DNA of 64,000 bases from REEB52 sp964626905 (lineage in GTDB: Bacteria > Chlamydiota > Chlamydiia > Chlamydiales > SM23-39). Shown in pieces: positions 51,069 through 59,332 of the stretch; the stretch's first letter is position 1, and each line of letters opens with the position of its first letter. The notes beneath the pieces were generated by a model. It saw only the letters and a program-made list of their open reading frames with translations, was not told the DNA's origin and did not search any database. Position numbers and translations under genes: made by a program. Where the stretch lies: the NCBI GenBank assembly GCA_964626905.1, contig CAZVHA010000002.1, positions 201,776 through 265,775 on the forward strand. Reading direction: 5' to 3'.

Positions 51069-53195
51069 ATGGGTATGAACAAAAATTGGCAAGAGTGGCT
51101 CGCCTCCAACTCTCGTGGATGGAGGCTTCTTGTCGGCGCGGTTTGTGTTATTTTCCTCGCTGTTTTCCTCCACTTTCGGGAGGTGCGTCTTGAAGTTTTG
51201 GAGGTGAACGCGACCGCCAAGCGGTTTGTGATTGCCCAAATCGATTTTGAATTTCCCGATTACGAGACGACGATTGTCTTGAGAAATCAGGTGAGTCAAG
51301 AAATTGGGGCGATCTATCAGATCGACGATCGAGAGGTGAGGGATGCTAGGCTCAAAATGGAGCAAGAGCTTTTTCGGGGGAGAGACTGGAAAAGATCGGT
51401 CCCCTCCAGCACCTTTGAGGAGATGTATAAAGCCTCCGATCTCATGGAGACGCTTCTTTTAGCGGCCCGCTTTACCGATCCGAGGACCATTCAAAAAGTC
51501 AAAGAGCTCAATCTCCCCGACGACGCCTATTACGAATATATCCCCCCTCATGCGAATGAGCCCTCAAAATTCCCGGAAGAATTTTGGCAAAAAATCAGAC
51601 GGCAAATTGAAAAAAGCGACGCGTTTCACGAAGAGACGATCGACTACTGCATCCGCTCATTTCAAGGGAGATCTTGGACCTTTTTGCAAGACAAAACTCT
51701 CGAGAGAAATCTGCGCAATGAGGCGATGCAGCTCGTCCCGGAAAAGATGACGAGAGTCCACGCCGGCACCCGGATTGTCAGCCCGGGCGATCTGATCACA
51801 TCGCGCCATGTTACAATGATGAAGTCGATGAAACAGGCGATTTCAGAGGGGCGCAAAGTTTGGGATCCACTCACAATCTTGGCAAGCCTCATTTTGTCGG
51901 TCATTTTTGTCACAATCAGCGCCCTCTATTTCCGCATTAGTCAGCCCCTTTTCATCCGCTCGCTGCGGCAGATTTCCCTTTTTGTCTGCATCGTGATTTT
52001 GACACTCCTGTTTGCCAAGACGATCGAATATGTCTTATTGAAGAGCACCTCCGATCTCATCGAGCAGGTTCGCTATCCGATTGTCGCTCCCTTTGCCACC
52101 CTCTTGATCTGCATTCTCCTCTCGCCAAAAGCGGCCCTATTTGCGGCGACATTTCTCTCGATTCTCCTCGCAGTGAGCCTCGCTTTCGACCACAGCCACT
52201 TTCTCGTCCTCAATTTGGTCACTTCAATTGTCGTGATCATCTGCTCGAAAGGACTAAGAAAGAGAAAAGAGGTTTTTACCGTCTGCATGAAGTCGTGGCT
52301 GAGCGCTATTTTAGTCCTTTGCGCCTTTACACTCGCCGAAAATCAACTCGCCTCTTATCCGCTCTTAATCAACATCTGCGCAAGCTTTGTCTTTCTCTTG
52401 GTGACGGCCGTTCTCGTGGTCGGCATACTCCCGGCTCTCGAGACCCTCTTTAATGTCCTCACTGACATGACTCTCATGGAATTTACCGATCCAGGAAGCG
52501 ATCTGATGCGCCGTTTTGCGCTCGAAGTGCCTGGCACCTATCAGCATAGCCTTGTCCTCGGCAACCTGGCAGAGATTTGCGCCCAATCCATTGGCGCCAA
52601 CGGCCTATTCTGTAGGGCGGCGACCCTCTACCACGACATCGGCAAAATGAATAACCCCCAGTTTTACACGGAAAATCAACAAGGAGCGATCAACATCCAC
52701 CAGCTCCTCACCCCTCTCGAATCGGCCCAAGTGATCATCTCCCACGTCACAGATGGGGAGGCAATCGCCCGCAAAGCTCACCTCCCCCAGCCCTTCATCG
52801 ATATCATCCGCGAACATCACGGCACCACCCTCGTCTATTATTTTTATCGAAAACAACTCGAGCTCAAAGGGAACAGATCGGGAGAGGTGGATGAGTCGCA
52901 ATTTCGCTATCCGGGGCCAAAGCCTCGTTCCAAAGAATCTGCGATCATCATGATTTGCGATAGCGTCGAGGCGGCAACGCGCTCTTTAGAAGAGGTGAAT
53001 GAGGAGACGCTGATGGAACTGGTGAATCGGCTCACCGCCGAAAAAGCCGAAGATGGGCAGTTCGACGATTGCCACCTCACGTTTGAAGAGCTCACGCGGG
53101 TAAAAAAGACCCTTGTGAGAACGCTCCTCTTATCCCATCACGTGAGGATCAAGTATCCCAAAAAGGAAAGGCCTCAAGGACCACACTTTCCTTGA
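51069..53195 (+). CDS. 7TM-HD phosphohydrolase, PgpH-like
   Basis: A membrane protein of 708 residues: an N-terminal helix, an extracytoplasmic domain (about residues 35-255), seven membrane helices, and a cytoplasmic HD domain with LYHDIGKMNNP (about 523) and REHHGTTLVYYFY (about 581). This layout is that of PgpH, a c-di-AMP phosphodiesterase in Firmicutes. Chlamydiae make c-di-AMP, so the same activity is plausible, but this is inference. An alternative start is ATG 51075. The 3' region leads to the fic operator. Confidence 0.85.
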   Translation: MGMNKNWQEWLASNSRGWRLLVGAVCVIFLAVFLHFREVRLEVLEVNATAKRFVIAQIDFEFPDYETTIVLRNQVSQEIGAIYQIDDREVRDARLKMEQELFRGRDWKRSVPSSTFEEMYKASDLMETLLLAARFTDPRTIQKVKELNLPDDAYYEYIPPHANEPSKFPEEFWQKIRRQIEKSDAFHEETIDYCIRSFQGRSWTFLQDKTLERNLRNEAMQLVPEKMTRVHAGTRIVSPGDLITSRHVTMMKSMKQAISEGRKVWDPLTILASLILSVIFVTISALYFRISQPLFIRSLRQISLFVCIVILTLLFAKTIEYVLLKSTSDLIEQVRYPIVAPFATLLICILLSPKAALFAATFLSILLAVSLAFDHSHFLVLNLVTSIVVIICSKGLRKRKEVFTVCMKSWLSAILVLCAFTLAENQLASYPLLINICASFVFLLVTAVLVVGILPALETLFNVLTDMTLMEFTDPGSDLMRRFALEVPGTYQHSLVLGNLAEICAQSIGANGLFCRAATLYHDIGKMNNPQFYTENQQGAINIHQLLTPLESAQVIISHVTDGEAIARKAHLPQPFIDIIREHHGTTLVYYFYRKQLELKGNRSGEVDESQFRYPGPKPRSKESAIIMICDSVEAATRSLEEVNEETLMELVNRLTAEKAEDGQFDDCHLTFEELTRVKKTLVRTLLLSHHVRIKYPKKERPQGPHFP

Positions 53196-53244
53196 AAGCC
53201 CATCCACGCCTAACATCCTATAGCTCATGATTTTGCTTAACTGT

Positions 53245-53316
53245 GAGTTATAAGATATTGCCATATAACTCAAAAATATGGCAAAATATGAGTTATATAG
53301 AAGGATTCTATAACTC
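53245..53316 (+). promoter_or_regulatory. Double-dyad operator upstream of fic
   Basis: Two identical dyads, GAGTTATA-N11-TATAACTC, lie at 53245-53271 and 53290-53316, 45 bp apart. The second ends at the base before the fic ATG (53317). Between them ATATTGCCATAT and ATATGGCA form another inverted pair. The layout suggests a repressor site overlapping the translation start. Confidence 0.7.
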
Positions 53317-54432
53317 ATGAAATGGAACTGGCAGCTACCGAATTGGCCAAAATTTATCTATCACGCAAAGTCCGTCACCGCTTTGGAGAAGAAGTTCTTA
53401 TTAGGCGCCGGAGGTGGCTTGGCTATCTTAAAAACCCTTGATGAGGACAAAAGAAAACAATTTGCTATTGAGATCCTTTGTACTGAGGGGCAAAAGAGTT
53501 CAGAAATTGAGGGCGAGATGTTGGAGCGGGAGAGCTTACAATCCTCTATTTGCCGTCACTTTGGTCTTGTTGTTAAGGGAAAAATATCTCGCAAAGAGCG
53601 GGGAATGGGGGACCTGCTTTGGAGTGTGTACACTACTTATGATCATAAGCTAACTCATAAGATGTTATTTGAATGGCATAGAATGTTGGTAGATGGGGAC
53701 TCCAGAATTTCAGATATTGGAAAATATCGGACTCATACCGATCCTATGCAAATTGTTTCTGGAAGATATGATAAACATCAGATTTTTTTTGAGGCTCCTC
53801 CATCCGATGCAGTGTATGAAGAAATGAACCGATTTATTCAGTGGTTTAATGATTCAAGAAATGAAGAACCTATCTTGGTCAGGGCTGCTATCGCTCATAT
53901 CTATTTTGAAAGCATACATCCCTTTGAGGATGGAAATGGTCGCATCGGGCGCGTGCTGGTGGAGAAAGCCCTTTCCCAAGGTTTAGGTAACCCTACATTA
54001 TTCGCAGTATCGGAAGGGGTTGTAAGAAGAAAAAAGGAATATTATGCAGCGCTTGCTTCTTGCAATAGGACGCTGAAAATCCAGAATTGGATTCAATTTT
54101 TTGCGGAAGTCATTCTAGAGTCTCAAAAGGAATCTCTTTCATTAATCCGTTTTCTGATAGGAAAATCTAAACTTATGAATCGATTAAAGGGCCAAATAAA
54201 TCTAAGACAGGAGAAAGTCTTATTGAGGATATTCGCAGAGGGGCTTAAGGGGTTTTCTGGGGGATTGAGCGCAGAGAATTACATCAAAATAACAAAAACA
54301 TCTAGAGCTACAGCAACAAGGGATTTAAACGATTTAGTAGAAAGGAAGGCGCTCTATAAAACTGGGGAGTTAAAACACACTCGGTACTGGCTGAATATGC
54401 GTGATGATCCTGATAGTGACTATTTACATTAA
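53317..54432 (+). CDS. Fic family AMP transferase (DUF4172-type) with C-terminal winged helix
   Basis: A 371-residue Fic enzyme. The N-terminal DUF4172-like part (MKWNWQLPNWPKF) leads to the inhibitory motif SSEIEGE (residues 61-67, matching S/T-x3-E-G). The active-site motif HPFEDGNGRIGR (201-212) is complete, so AMP transfer to Ser/Thr/Tyr of a target is expected, with autoinhibition of class II type. The C-terminal 70 residues form a winged helix (YIKITKTSRATATRDLNDLVERKALYKTG), so the protein may bind its own operator dyads. The target is unknown and could be bacterial or host. The AT-rich composition and position with a RING gene suggest acquired DNA. Confidence 0.9.
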   Translation: MKWNWQLPNWPKFIYHAKSVTALEKKFLLGAGGGLAILKTLDEDKRKQFAIEILCTEGQKSSEIEGEMLERESLQSSICRHFGLVVKGKISRKERGMGDLLWSVYTTYDHKLTHKMLFEWHRMLVDGDSRISDIGKYRTHTDPMQIVSGRYDKHQIFFEAPPSDAVYEEMNRFIQWFNDSRNEEPILVRAAIAHIYFESIHPFEDGNGRIGRVLVEKALSQGLGNPTLFAVSEGVVRRKKEYYAALASCNRTLKIQNWIQFFAEVILESQKESLSLIRFLIGKSKLMNRLKGQINLRQEKVLLRIFAEGLKGFSGGLSAENYIKITKTSRATATRDLNDLVERKALYKTGELKHTRYWLNMRDDPDSDYLH

Positions 54433-54502
54433 GACGTATTTAATTGAAATAAATTCATTTAATTGTGTAAAATTGTGTGAGTCAATTTTTAATGGGAGTA
54501 GT

Positions 54503-55069
54503 ATGTCACCAATAAGGGATATAAACAGCAGTCAGATCGTTCAGGAGTTTGAGGATGCAGATCGAAAATGTCCGATCTGTTTAAGGGATACGATGAGGAA
54601 GGTTGCAACATTGACCTGCGGCCACTCATTTGATGAAGCCTGTATTAGGAAGGTGAGGGGAGTAGGGGAACAGAATCGTAAATGCCCAGTTTGTAGAGAG
54701 TATACATGGATTTTGCCAACAAAGCCGGACGAAATCCAAAAACTCAAGGAGCACATCGAAAAGCGCGCGCGTCTCCAAGCAGACTGCGATCAGAATAGAA
54801 CCGAACAGCCTCCCGAAGTAGAAGAAGAGATAAAACTCCAGGAGGAGGGTGGGCTGCAAGAAGGGATGCGGCTCCGCGGGACGGTTTTTGAACGTGCGTT
54901 CGAATCGCTAGATCGTGATGCAGAAGAACTTGGCCTGCGTCAAAATATGGTTACAATCCGTATCACGGAGAGGATTAGTGGAGCCATACAATCAACGAAT
55001 ATAACACGGACAAACGTAGCAAATACGAATGTTTATCTGAATGCCGACTTAGATGTGCCCAGAAGATAG
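54503..55069 (+). CDS. RING-finger-like protein (candidate E3 ubiquitin ligase effector)
   Basis: The 188-residue protein has a RING-HC pattern in correct spacing: Cys23-x2-Cys26-x12-Cys39-x-His41-x2-Asp44-x2-Cys47-x13-Cys61-x2-Cys64. The fifth ligand, usually Cys or His, is Asp44, which can still bind zinc (RBX1 also uses Asp at one site). Helices with Lys/Glu follow. RING domains recruit ubiquitin-charged E2 enzymes; bacteria lack these, so a role in the host cell is likely. ATG 54503 has GGAG 9 bases before. It lies 70 bp after fic and may share its transcript. The ligase activity is inferred. Confidence 0.75.
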   Translation: MSPIRDINSSQIVQEFEDADRKCPICLRDTMRKVATLTCGHSFDEACIRKVRGVGEQNRKCPVCREYTWILPTKPDEIQKLKEHIEKRARLQADCDQNRTEQPPEVEEEIKLQEEGGLQEGMRLRGTVFERAFESLDRDAEELGLRQNMVTIRITERISGAIQSTNITRTNVANTNVYLNADLDVPRR

Positions 55070-55156
55070 ATTTGAGTAAGACGTTCCTTTTGATTAAGAC
55101 GTTCGTTCTGGGTGTTTTTGCAGCCATCGTTTGCAATTATTACTTCAAATCAAACA

Positions 55157-56815
55157 CTAACCAGTGAGTGTAAAAGTAAATGAGGCCATTTGCCGCTGGA
55201 GTCTCGCATCGACTTCTTCAGGGCTTTGCCCCTTTTGTCCGACTCCTTCTAAGTAGATTTTGACTTTTGGCTCTGTGCCAGAGGGGCGTATGACCCATTG
55301 ATTTCCATCGACACACCAAAAGCGGAGCACATCCGATGGGGGAAGTCCCTCGAACCCTTTTGCAAAGTCATCCATCCGCTTGACGCGTTGCCCCCCGATT
55401 TCTTGGGGAGGGGTTTTGCGAAGGCGCTGCATCAATCCCCTCATCTGATCCATCCCTTCTTGCGTATCGGCGAAGGTGAGATTGGCGATCCGTTCGCGAA
55501 AAACTCCATGCGTTTTGTAAATTTCATCCAGCACTTGGGGGAGTGTTTTGCCCTCTTTTTTGGCAACACTTGCCATTTCAACGATGAGACACGCGCTTGA
55601 AATGGCGTCTTTATCCCTCACAAAGGTGCCGAAGAGATAGCCGTACGATTCTTCTGCGCCAAATAAATAGTGGTAATCGCTTGGATTTTTTTCCCATTCG
55701 CCAATTTTTTCGCCAATGTATTTAAATCCGGTCAAAACATCGAAACATTTGACGCCGTAAAACTCTCCGATCTTTCGGAAAAGCTCTGTGGTGACAATCG
55801 ATTTAATACAGGCAGGTTTTGGGGGCAACTGGTTCTTCGCGAAGAGAGTTTTGCAAATGTGATTGAGACAAAGGCACGCAATCTGATTGCCGGTGAAGCG
55901 CAAAGTGGGGCAGACGAGGCCAATCCGGTCGGCATCGGGATCGGTCGCGATCAAAAGATCTCCCTTTTCTCGCATGAGCTGCTCAGTGCCGAGCTCGAGG
56001 GCTTTTGGCTCTTCGGGATTAGGGGAGGGGGCGCAGGTGAAATTCCCATCTAAAGGGCGCTGCTTTTCGACGTAGTGAAAGTGTGTAAAACCCCAACTCT
56101 TCAATGCGTTTTGCATGAGTCGACTTCCCGTTCCATGCAAATTGGTGTAGATGATTTTTAAATGCTCTGACGCTCCTTCGGGAACCATTTGTAAGTTTTT
56201 GAGTGCAGCGAAATAAAAGGTGTCGATTTCACTGCCCACCTCTTCAAAACGATTTCCCAAAATGACCTGTTCAGGCGATTTAATTTTCGCAACTTCTTCC
56301 ATAATCTGCCGGTCGGCAGGAAAAGTCACCTGACACCCATCTGCGCCATACACTTTGTAGCCGTTGTATTGCGGTGGATTGTGCGAGGCGGTGATCATGA
56401 TGGCGGCAGCGCACTTAAAATGGCGGCAGGCAAAAGAGACGAGAGGAGCAGGGCAAACCTCTTTAGAAAGGAGTGGAAGGATCCCGTTGCCAGAAAGGAC
56501 AAGGGCCGCATTTTCAGCAAATTCTCTCGAGTGATTCCTCACGTCGTAGCCGATGAAAACGGAAGGCTTTTCCCCCCCCTTTTTTTTAATCCAATGGGCA
56601 AGTCCTTGGGTCGCCATCCGGATTGTGTAGATGTTGAGCCGATTCGTCCCCAATCCCATGAGCGCGCGCATGCCCCCCGTGCCAAAAGAGAGGTCTTTGA
56701 AAAACGCCTCTTCGAGACTTTGGGGATCTTCTTTTAAAAGCCGCCGCAATTCCTCTTTGGTTTTAGCATCGTAAGGACCATCGAGCCAAGTTTGGATCCG
56801 CTCTTGCACATTCAT
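55157..56815 (-). CDS. Phosphoglucomutase/phosphomannomutase
   Basis: An alpha-D-phosphohexomutase moving phosphate between C1 and C6 of hexoses, linking glycogen, glycolysis and sugar nucleotides. The 552 residues carry the phosphoserine loop TASHNPPQYNGYKVYG (Ser144), the metal loop DPDADRIG (about 292-299), the sugar loop GAEESYGYLFG and the phosphate-binding RPSGTEPKVKIY near the C-terminus. All four active-site loops are intact. The size fits the long PgcA-like branch. It lies downstream of the YkgJ/metallophosphoesterase genes on the same strand and converges with the RING gene. Confidence 0.93.
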   Translation of the reverse strand: MNVQERIQTWLDGPYDAKTKEELRRLLKEDPQSLEEAFFKDLSFGTGGMRALMGLGTNRLNIYTIRMATQGLAHWIKKKGGEKPSVFIGYDVRNHSREFAENAALVLSGNGILPLLSKEVCPAPLVSFACRHFKCAAAIMITASHNPPQYNGYKVYGADGCQVTFPADRQIMEEVAKIKSPEQVILGNRFEEVGSEIDTFYFAALKNLQMVPEGASEHLKIIYTNLHGTGSRLMQNALKSWGFTHFHYVEKQRPLDGNFTCAPSPNPEEPKALELGTEQLMREKGDLLIATDPDADRIGLVCPTLRFTGNQIACLCLNHICKTLFAKNQLPPKPACIKSIVTTELFRKIGEFYGVKCFDVLTGFKYIGEKIGEWEKNPSDYHYLFGAEESYGYLFGTFVRDKDAISSACLIVEMASVAKKEGKTLPQVLDEIYKTHGVFRERIANLTFADTQEGMDQMRGLMQRLRKTPPQEIGGQRVKRMDDFAKGFEGLPPSDVLRFWCVDGNQWVIRPSGTEPKVKIYLEGVGQKGQSPEEVDARLQRQMASFTFTLTG

Positions 56816-56827
56816 CCCACCTATTAT

Positions 56828-57280
56828 TTAGAGATCGAAATTTTGAGCAAGGAGATTATCTAAATAAGTGAGACATTCCTCTTGAATTTTCAAAGAGGGG
56901 ACGATTGGCGCATCTGGATGATCGATCCCTTCACACCTGAGGGCAGCCTCTTTCCAATCTTCGGGCTCGCGTAAGTGGTGGATCCACCAGGGAAATGTGC
57001 GGCATTGAACAGGTCTTGCCTCATACACGGTGCAGCGCTTCTCTTTTAAAAAAATGCAATCGTAGGTCTTAGGCTCATCCAAAAGGGCATACTGTCCATC
57101 GATATAGCGGGTGTATTTTTGCAAAAATTCCTCCTCGCTTAAAGAAAAGTGGGCCGCCAAGTTTTCCAAATCGGGCTTCGAAAGATAGACGTAACCGGGC
57201 GATCCAGTGCAACATTTGCCACAGCCCGTACATTTGAAACGAAGCCCCTCATCAAACCAAGGTTTTACCCCCTCTTCCAT
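56828..57280 (-). CDS. YkgJ-type cysteine cluster protein
   Basis: A 150-residue protein with the Zn/Fe-chelating cysteine pattern: CTGCGKCC (residues 17-24) and later YDCIFLKEKRCTVYEARPVQCRTFPWW. This is the CxxCxxCC plus C...C...C pattern of the YkgJ/UPF0153 family. The metal and role are unknown; some members are linked to methylation or redox. ATG 57280 is preferred to 57343 because it overlaps the upstream metallophosphoesterase by only 16 bp and begins just before the Cys motif. Confidence 0.88.
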   Translation of the reverse strand: MEEGVKPWFDEGLRFKCTGCGKCCTGSPGYVYLSKPDLENLAAHFSLSEEEFLQKYTRYIDGQYALLDEPKTYDCIFLKEKRCTVYEARPVQCRTFPWWIHHLREPEDWKEAALRCEGIDHPDAPIVPSLKIQEECLTYLDNLLAQNFDL

Positions 57281-58137
57281 GAAAACACCTCCACCCGCTT
57301 CTTTTCCCACTTGTGATTCCATCGATAGCTCGTCACCTGACACCCCTCATCTGTCAGATCGATCAGATTCCAGGCCCCCTTTTTCCCTTGCGAACAGCTG
57401 CCCCCATCTAAGACAACGGGTAAGCCACTCACTTGCAAATCAGCAACCGTGTGCCGATGTGTGTGCCCGTGCAAATAGAGCCGGATGCGCGGCTCATTTT
57501 CCAAAATTTTTTGCAGCGCCTCCCCCCGAATCAGCCGATGTCTTGGGATGTCGTTTTGAAAAAAGGGGTAGTGGTTCATCAAAACAATGGCATCCCCCTT
57601 CGGAATGCGCCGCAGCACCTCGTTCAAATACTTTTCGAGCTTTTCTGAAAAAAGCCCCTCCGATGAATAGGGGTTGGTTGCAAGAGCAGTGTCCAAAGCG
57701 ATCAAATGCCATCCCGCTTTCAGCGGATGGACCTCAATTCTGTGCTCCTTGAGAGTGAAAAATTGAATGGGGTCAAAAATCTCTCCCCTTTGATGGGAAA
57801 AATAGCGGTAAAAATGGAGCCCCTTACAGCTCCTTCCCGTATACCGATCGTGATTGCCGGGGATCGCAAGCCAGGGCATTCGAATCTTGGCAACAAATTT
57901 TTTTGCCTCCTCAAACTCCTCCCGAAGAGCCGTTGTCGAAAAATCGCCCCCCATTAAGACCAGATCGACCCCAAGCTCCTCAAAAAGTTTTGGCAAAGGA
58001 GCCATTTGCTCCTCGTAAAAATGACTTTTTCTAAGAAGAAGCCAATTCATCTGGGCCAAAAGCCTCTTCGAAAAGAGACGAAAGGGATTCCAGGTCAAAC
58101 GGGTAAAATGAAAATCTCCAACTTGTGCCAGGCGCAT
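57265..58137 (-). CDS. Calcineurin-like metallophosphoesterase
   Basis: A 290-residue phosphoesterase with all five metal motifs in order: GDFHF (D8 and H10), MGGDFS (about 62-67), GNHDR (about 93-97), MNHYPF (about 199-204) and LHGHTH (about 238-243). Substrates in this fold range from cyclic nucleotides to lipid A precursors (LpxH), and the sequence alone does not decide. It is followed with a 16-bp overlap by the YkgJ gene. ATG 58137 gives the usual start M-R-L-A-x-x-G-D. Confidence 0.88.
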   Translation of the reverse strand: MRLAQVGDFHFTRLTWNPFRLFSKRLLAQMNWLLLRKSHFYEEQMAPLPKLFEELGVDLVLMGGDFSTTALREEFEEAKKFVAKIRMPWLAIPGNHDRYTGRSCKGLHFYRYFSHQRGEIFDPIQFFTLKEHRIEVHPLKAGWHLIALDTALATNPYSSEGLFSEKLEKYLNEVLRRIPKGDAIVLMNHYPFFQNDIPRHRLIRGEALQKILENEPRIRLYLHGHTHRHTVADLQVSGLPVVLDGGSCSQGKKGAWNLIDLTDEGCQVTSYRWNHKWEKKRVEVFSWKRG

Positions 58138-58158
58138 GCGCCTACTATATCATAGAAT

Positions 58159-58455
58159 CTAGATTCTCGGCGTGCCCTTCTTGCTCGGCTTCGCATGTTT
58201 GGGAGTCGCGTTATTCCGATCAAAGACCGGAACGCGGCCCCGCCGCATCTCCTGATTGCGCTTTTCTGGACTCTTGTGCTCAGGTGCCCTCGCCTCCCTC
58301 TCTTGCCGCATCTCCCTCTTCACCTTCTTCCTCTTCTCTCGCGCCGTCTCAGGCAATGTCGGAATATCGGGCAGCTCCTCTCCGTCTGTCTCCCGTCTTG
58401 CGGAACGGATGATCTTCCGGTTGAGCTTCTTAATGTGATGGGGTAGGTCTTTCAT
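58159..58455 (-). CDS. Small highly basic protein
   Basis: A 98-residue protein, about a third Lys/Arg, with Glu and Pro. No domain is recognised. The segment REKRKKVKREMRQEREARAPEHK (about residues 39-61) is a charged helix and the C-terminus PKHAKPSKKGTPRI is histone-like. It may bind nucleic acid or the ribosome. It sits 21 bp upstream of the metallophosphoesterase gene on the same strand. The codon use and clean position support a real gene, but I have no family match. Confidence 0.6.
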   Translation of the reverse strand: MKDLPHHIKKLNRKIIRSARRETDGEELPDIPTLPETAREKRKKVKREMRQEREARAPEHKSPEKRNQEMRRGRVPVFDRNNATPKHAKPSKKGTPRI

Positions 58456-58495
58456 AAATCACCTATTGTTATTCTATATTAAAACAGCTTTAAAC

Positions 58496-59332
58496 TCATT
58501 TATTTAGTGAAACGATAGTTTTAAATAACTTAATTACACTCCTTTTTGCAATAAACAGTCTCCAGTATTTCTCTCTGATTCGCAAGCCCTTCCAATTGGG
58601 GATCCATTTGGGAGGGGTGATGATGGGGCCCATGAGCCAGCCGGGCCTCCAATGGCGCATATGTTTTTCCTCTTTGCCGATGATGAGGTTGGGGATATTG
58701 AGGCTCGAGGCGATATGGCCTGGGCCTGAATCGTTGCCGAGGAAGTAGCCCGATTCGAAGAGGAAGGAAAAGAGTTCTTCGAGAGTTGCGAATTGGGGGA
58801 GGAAGAGGGGATCAAAGCCTTGATTTTTGGCCCATTTGGCAAACGAGGTGAATCTACTCAAGGGCCAGTTTCTTTGGGGGTCGCCGCTTCCTGCGTGGAT
58901 AGCGATTCTTTTTGGGTAGCGCCTGTGGATGAGACCTTTGGGGGGGTGGAGGCCATTATCGGGGGTAGCGTCGATCCCGAAGAGCGATTTGAGGCATGCG
59001 ACGATATTTGCGACCATTGGTTGATTTAGGTCAGCGACGAAGTCGAAGCCCTCTTTAAGGGGGCCATGCTTAGCGAAGTTATGGCTGCCGAAGAAAGTGT
59101 AAATATTTTTTTGAGAGTGCAAGATTTTTGCATGAGGCGAGTTGTCGTATTGTAAGAAAATGGCATCGGACGTTTCGAGGGGGCCAAATGCGAACCCATC
59201 CGCCCATTTGCCGAAGCGGTGCGGGGTGACGGTGATGACCTCGTGGCCCGCTTTTCTCAAATGGTGCGAGACGATATGGAGAATCACCGCATCGCCGAGC
59301 CCGGGGGAGCAAACAACAGAGAATTTCATCAA
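58496..59332 (-). CDS. Glycosyltransferase family 9 (heptosyltransferase-like)
   Basis: A 278-residue GT9-like sugar transferase. The N-terminus has the family loop SVVCSPGLGDAVILH (about residues 5-19), the middle IAIHAGSGDPQRNWPLSRF (about 154-172) and the donor site FLGNDSGPGHIASSLNIPNL (about 207-226). The D-S-G-P-G-H motif is typical of ADP-heptose transferases for LPS, though at this length substrate is uncertain. Its start overlaps the upstream GH13-like gene stop (59329) by 4 bp, so the two are co-translated. Confidence 0.85.
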   Translation of the reverse strand: MMKFSVVCSPGLGDAVILHIVSHHLRKAGHEVITVTPHRFGKWADGFAFGPLETSDAIFLQYDNSPHAKILHSQKNIYTFFGSHNFAKHGPLKEGFDFVADLNQPMVANIVACLKSLFGIDATPDNGLHPPKGLIHRRYPKRIAIHAGSGDPQRNWPLSRFTSFAKWAKNQGFDPLFLPQFATLEELFSFLFESGYFLGNDSGPGHIASSLNIPNLIIGKEEKHMRHWRPGWLMGPIITPPKWIPNWKGLRIREKYWRLFIAKRSVIKLFKTIVSLNK

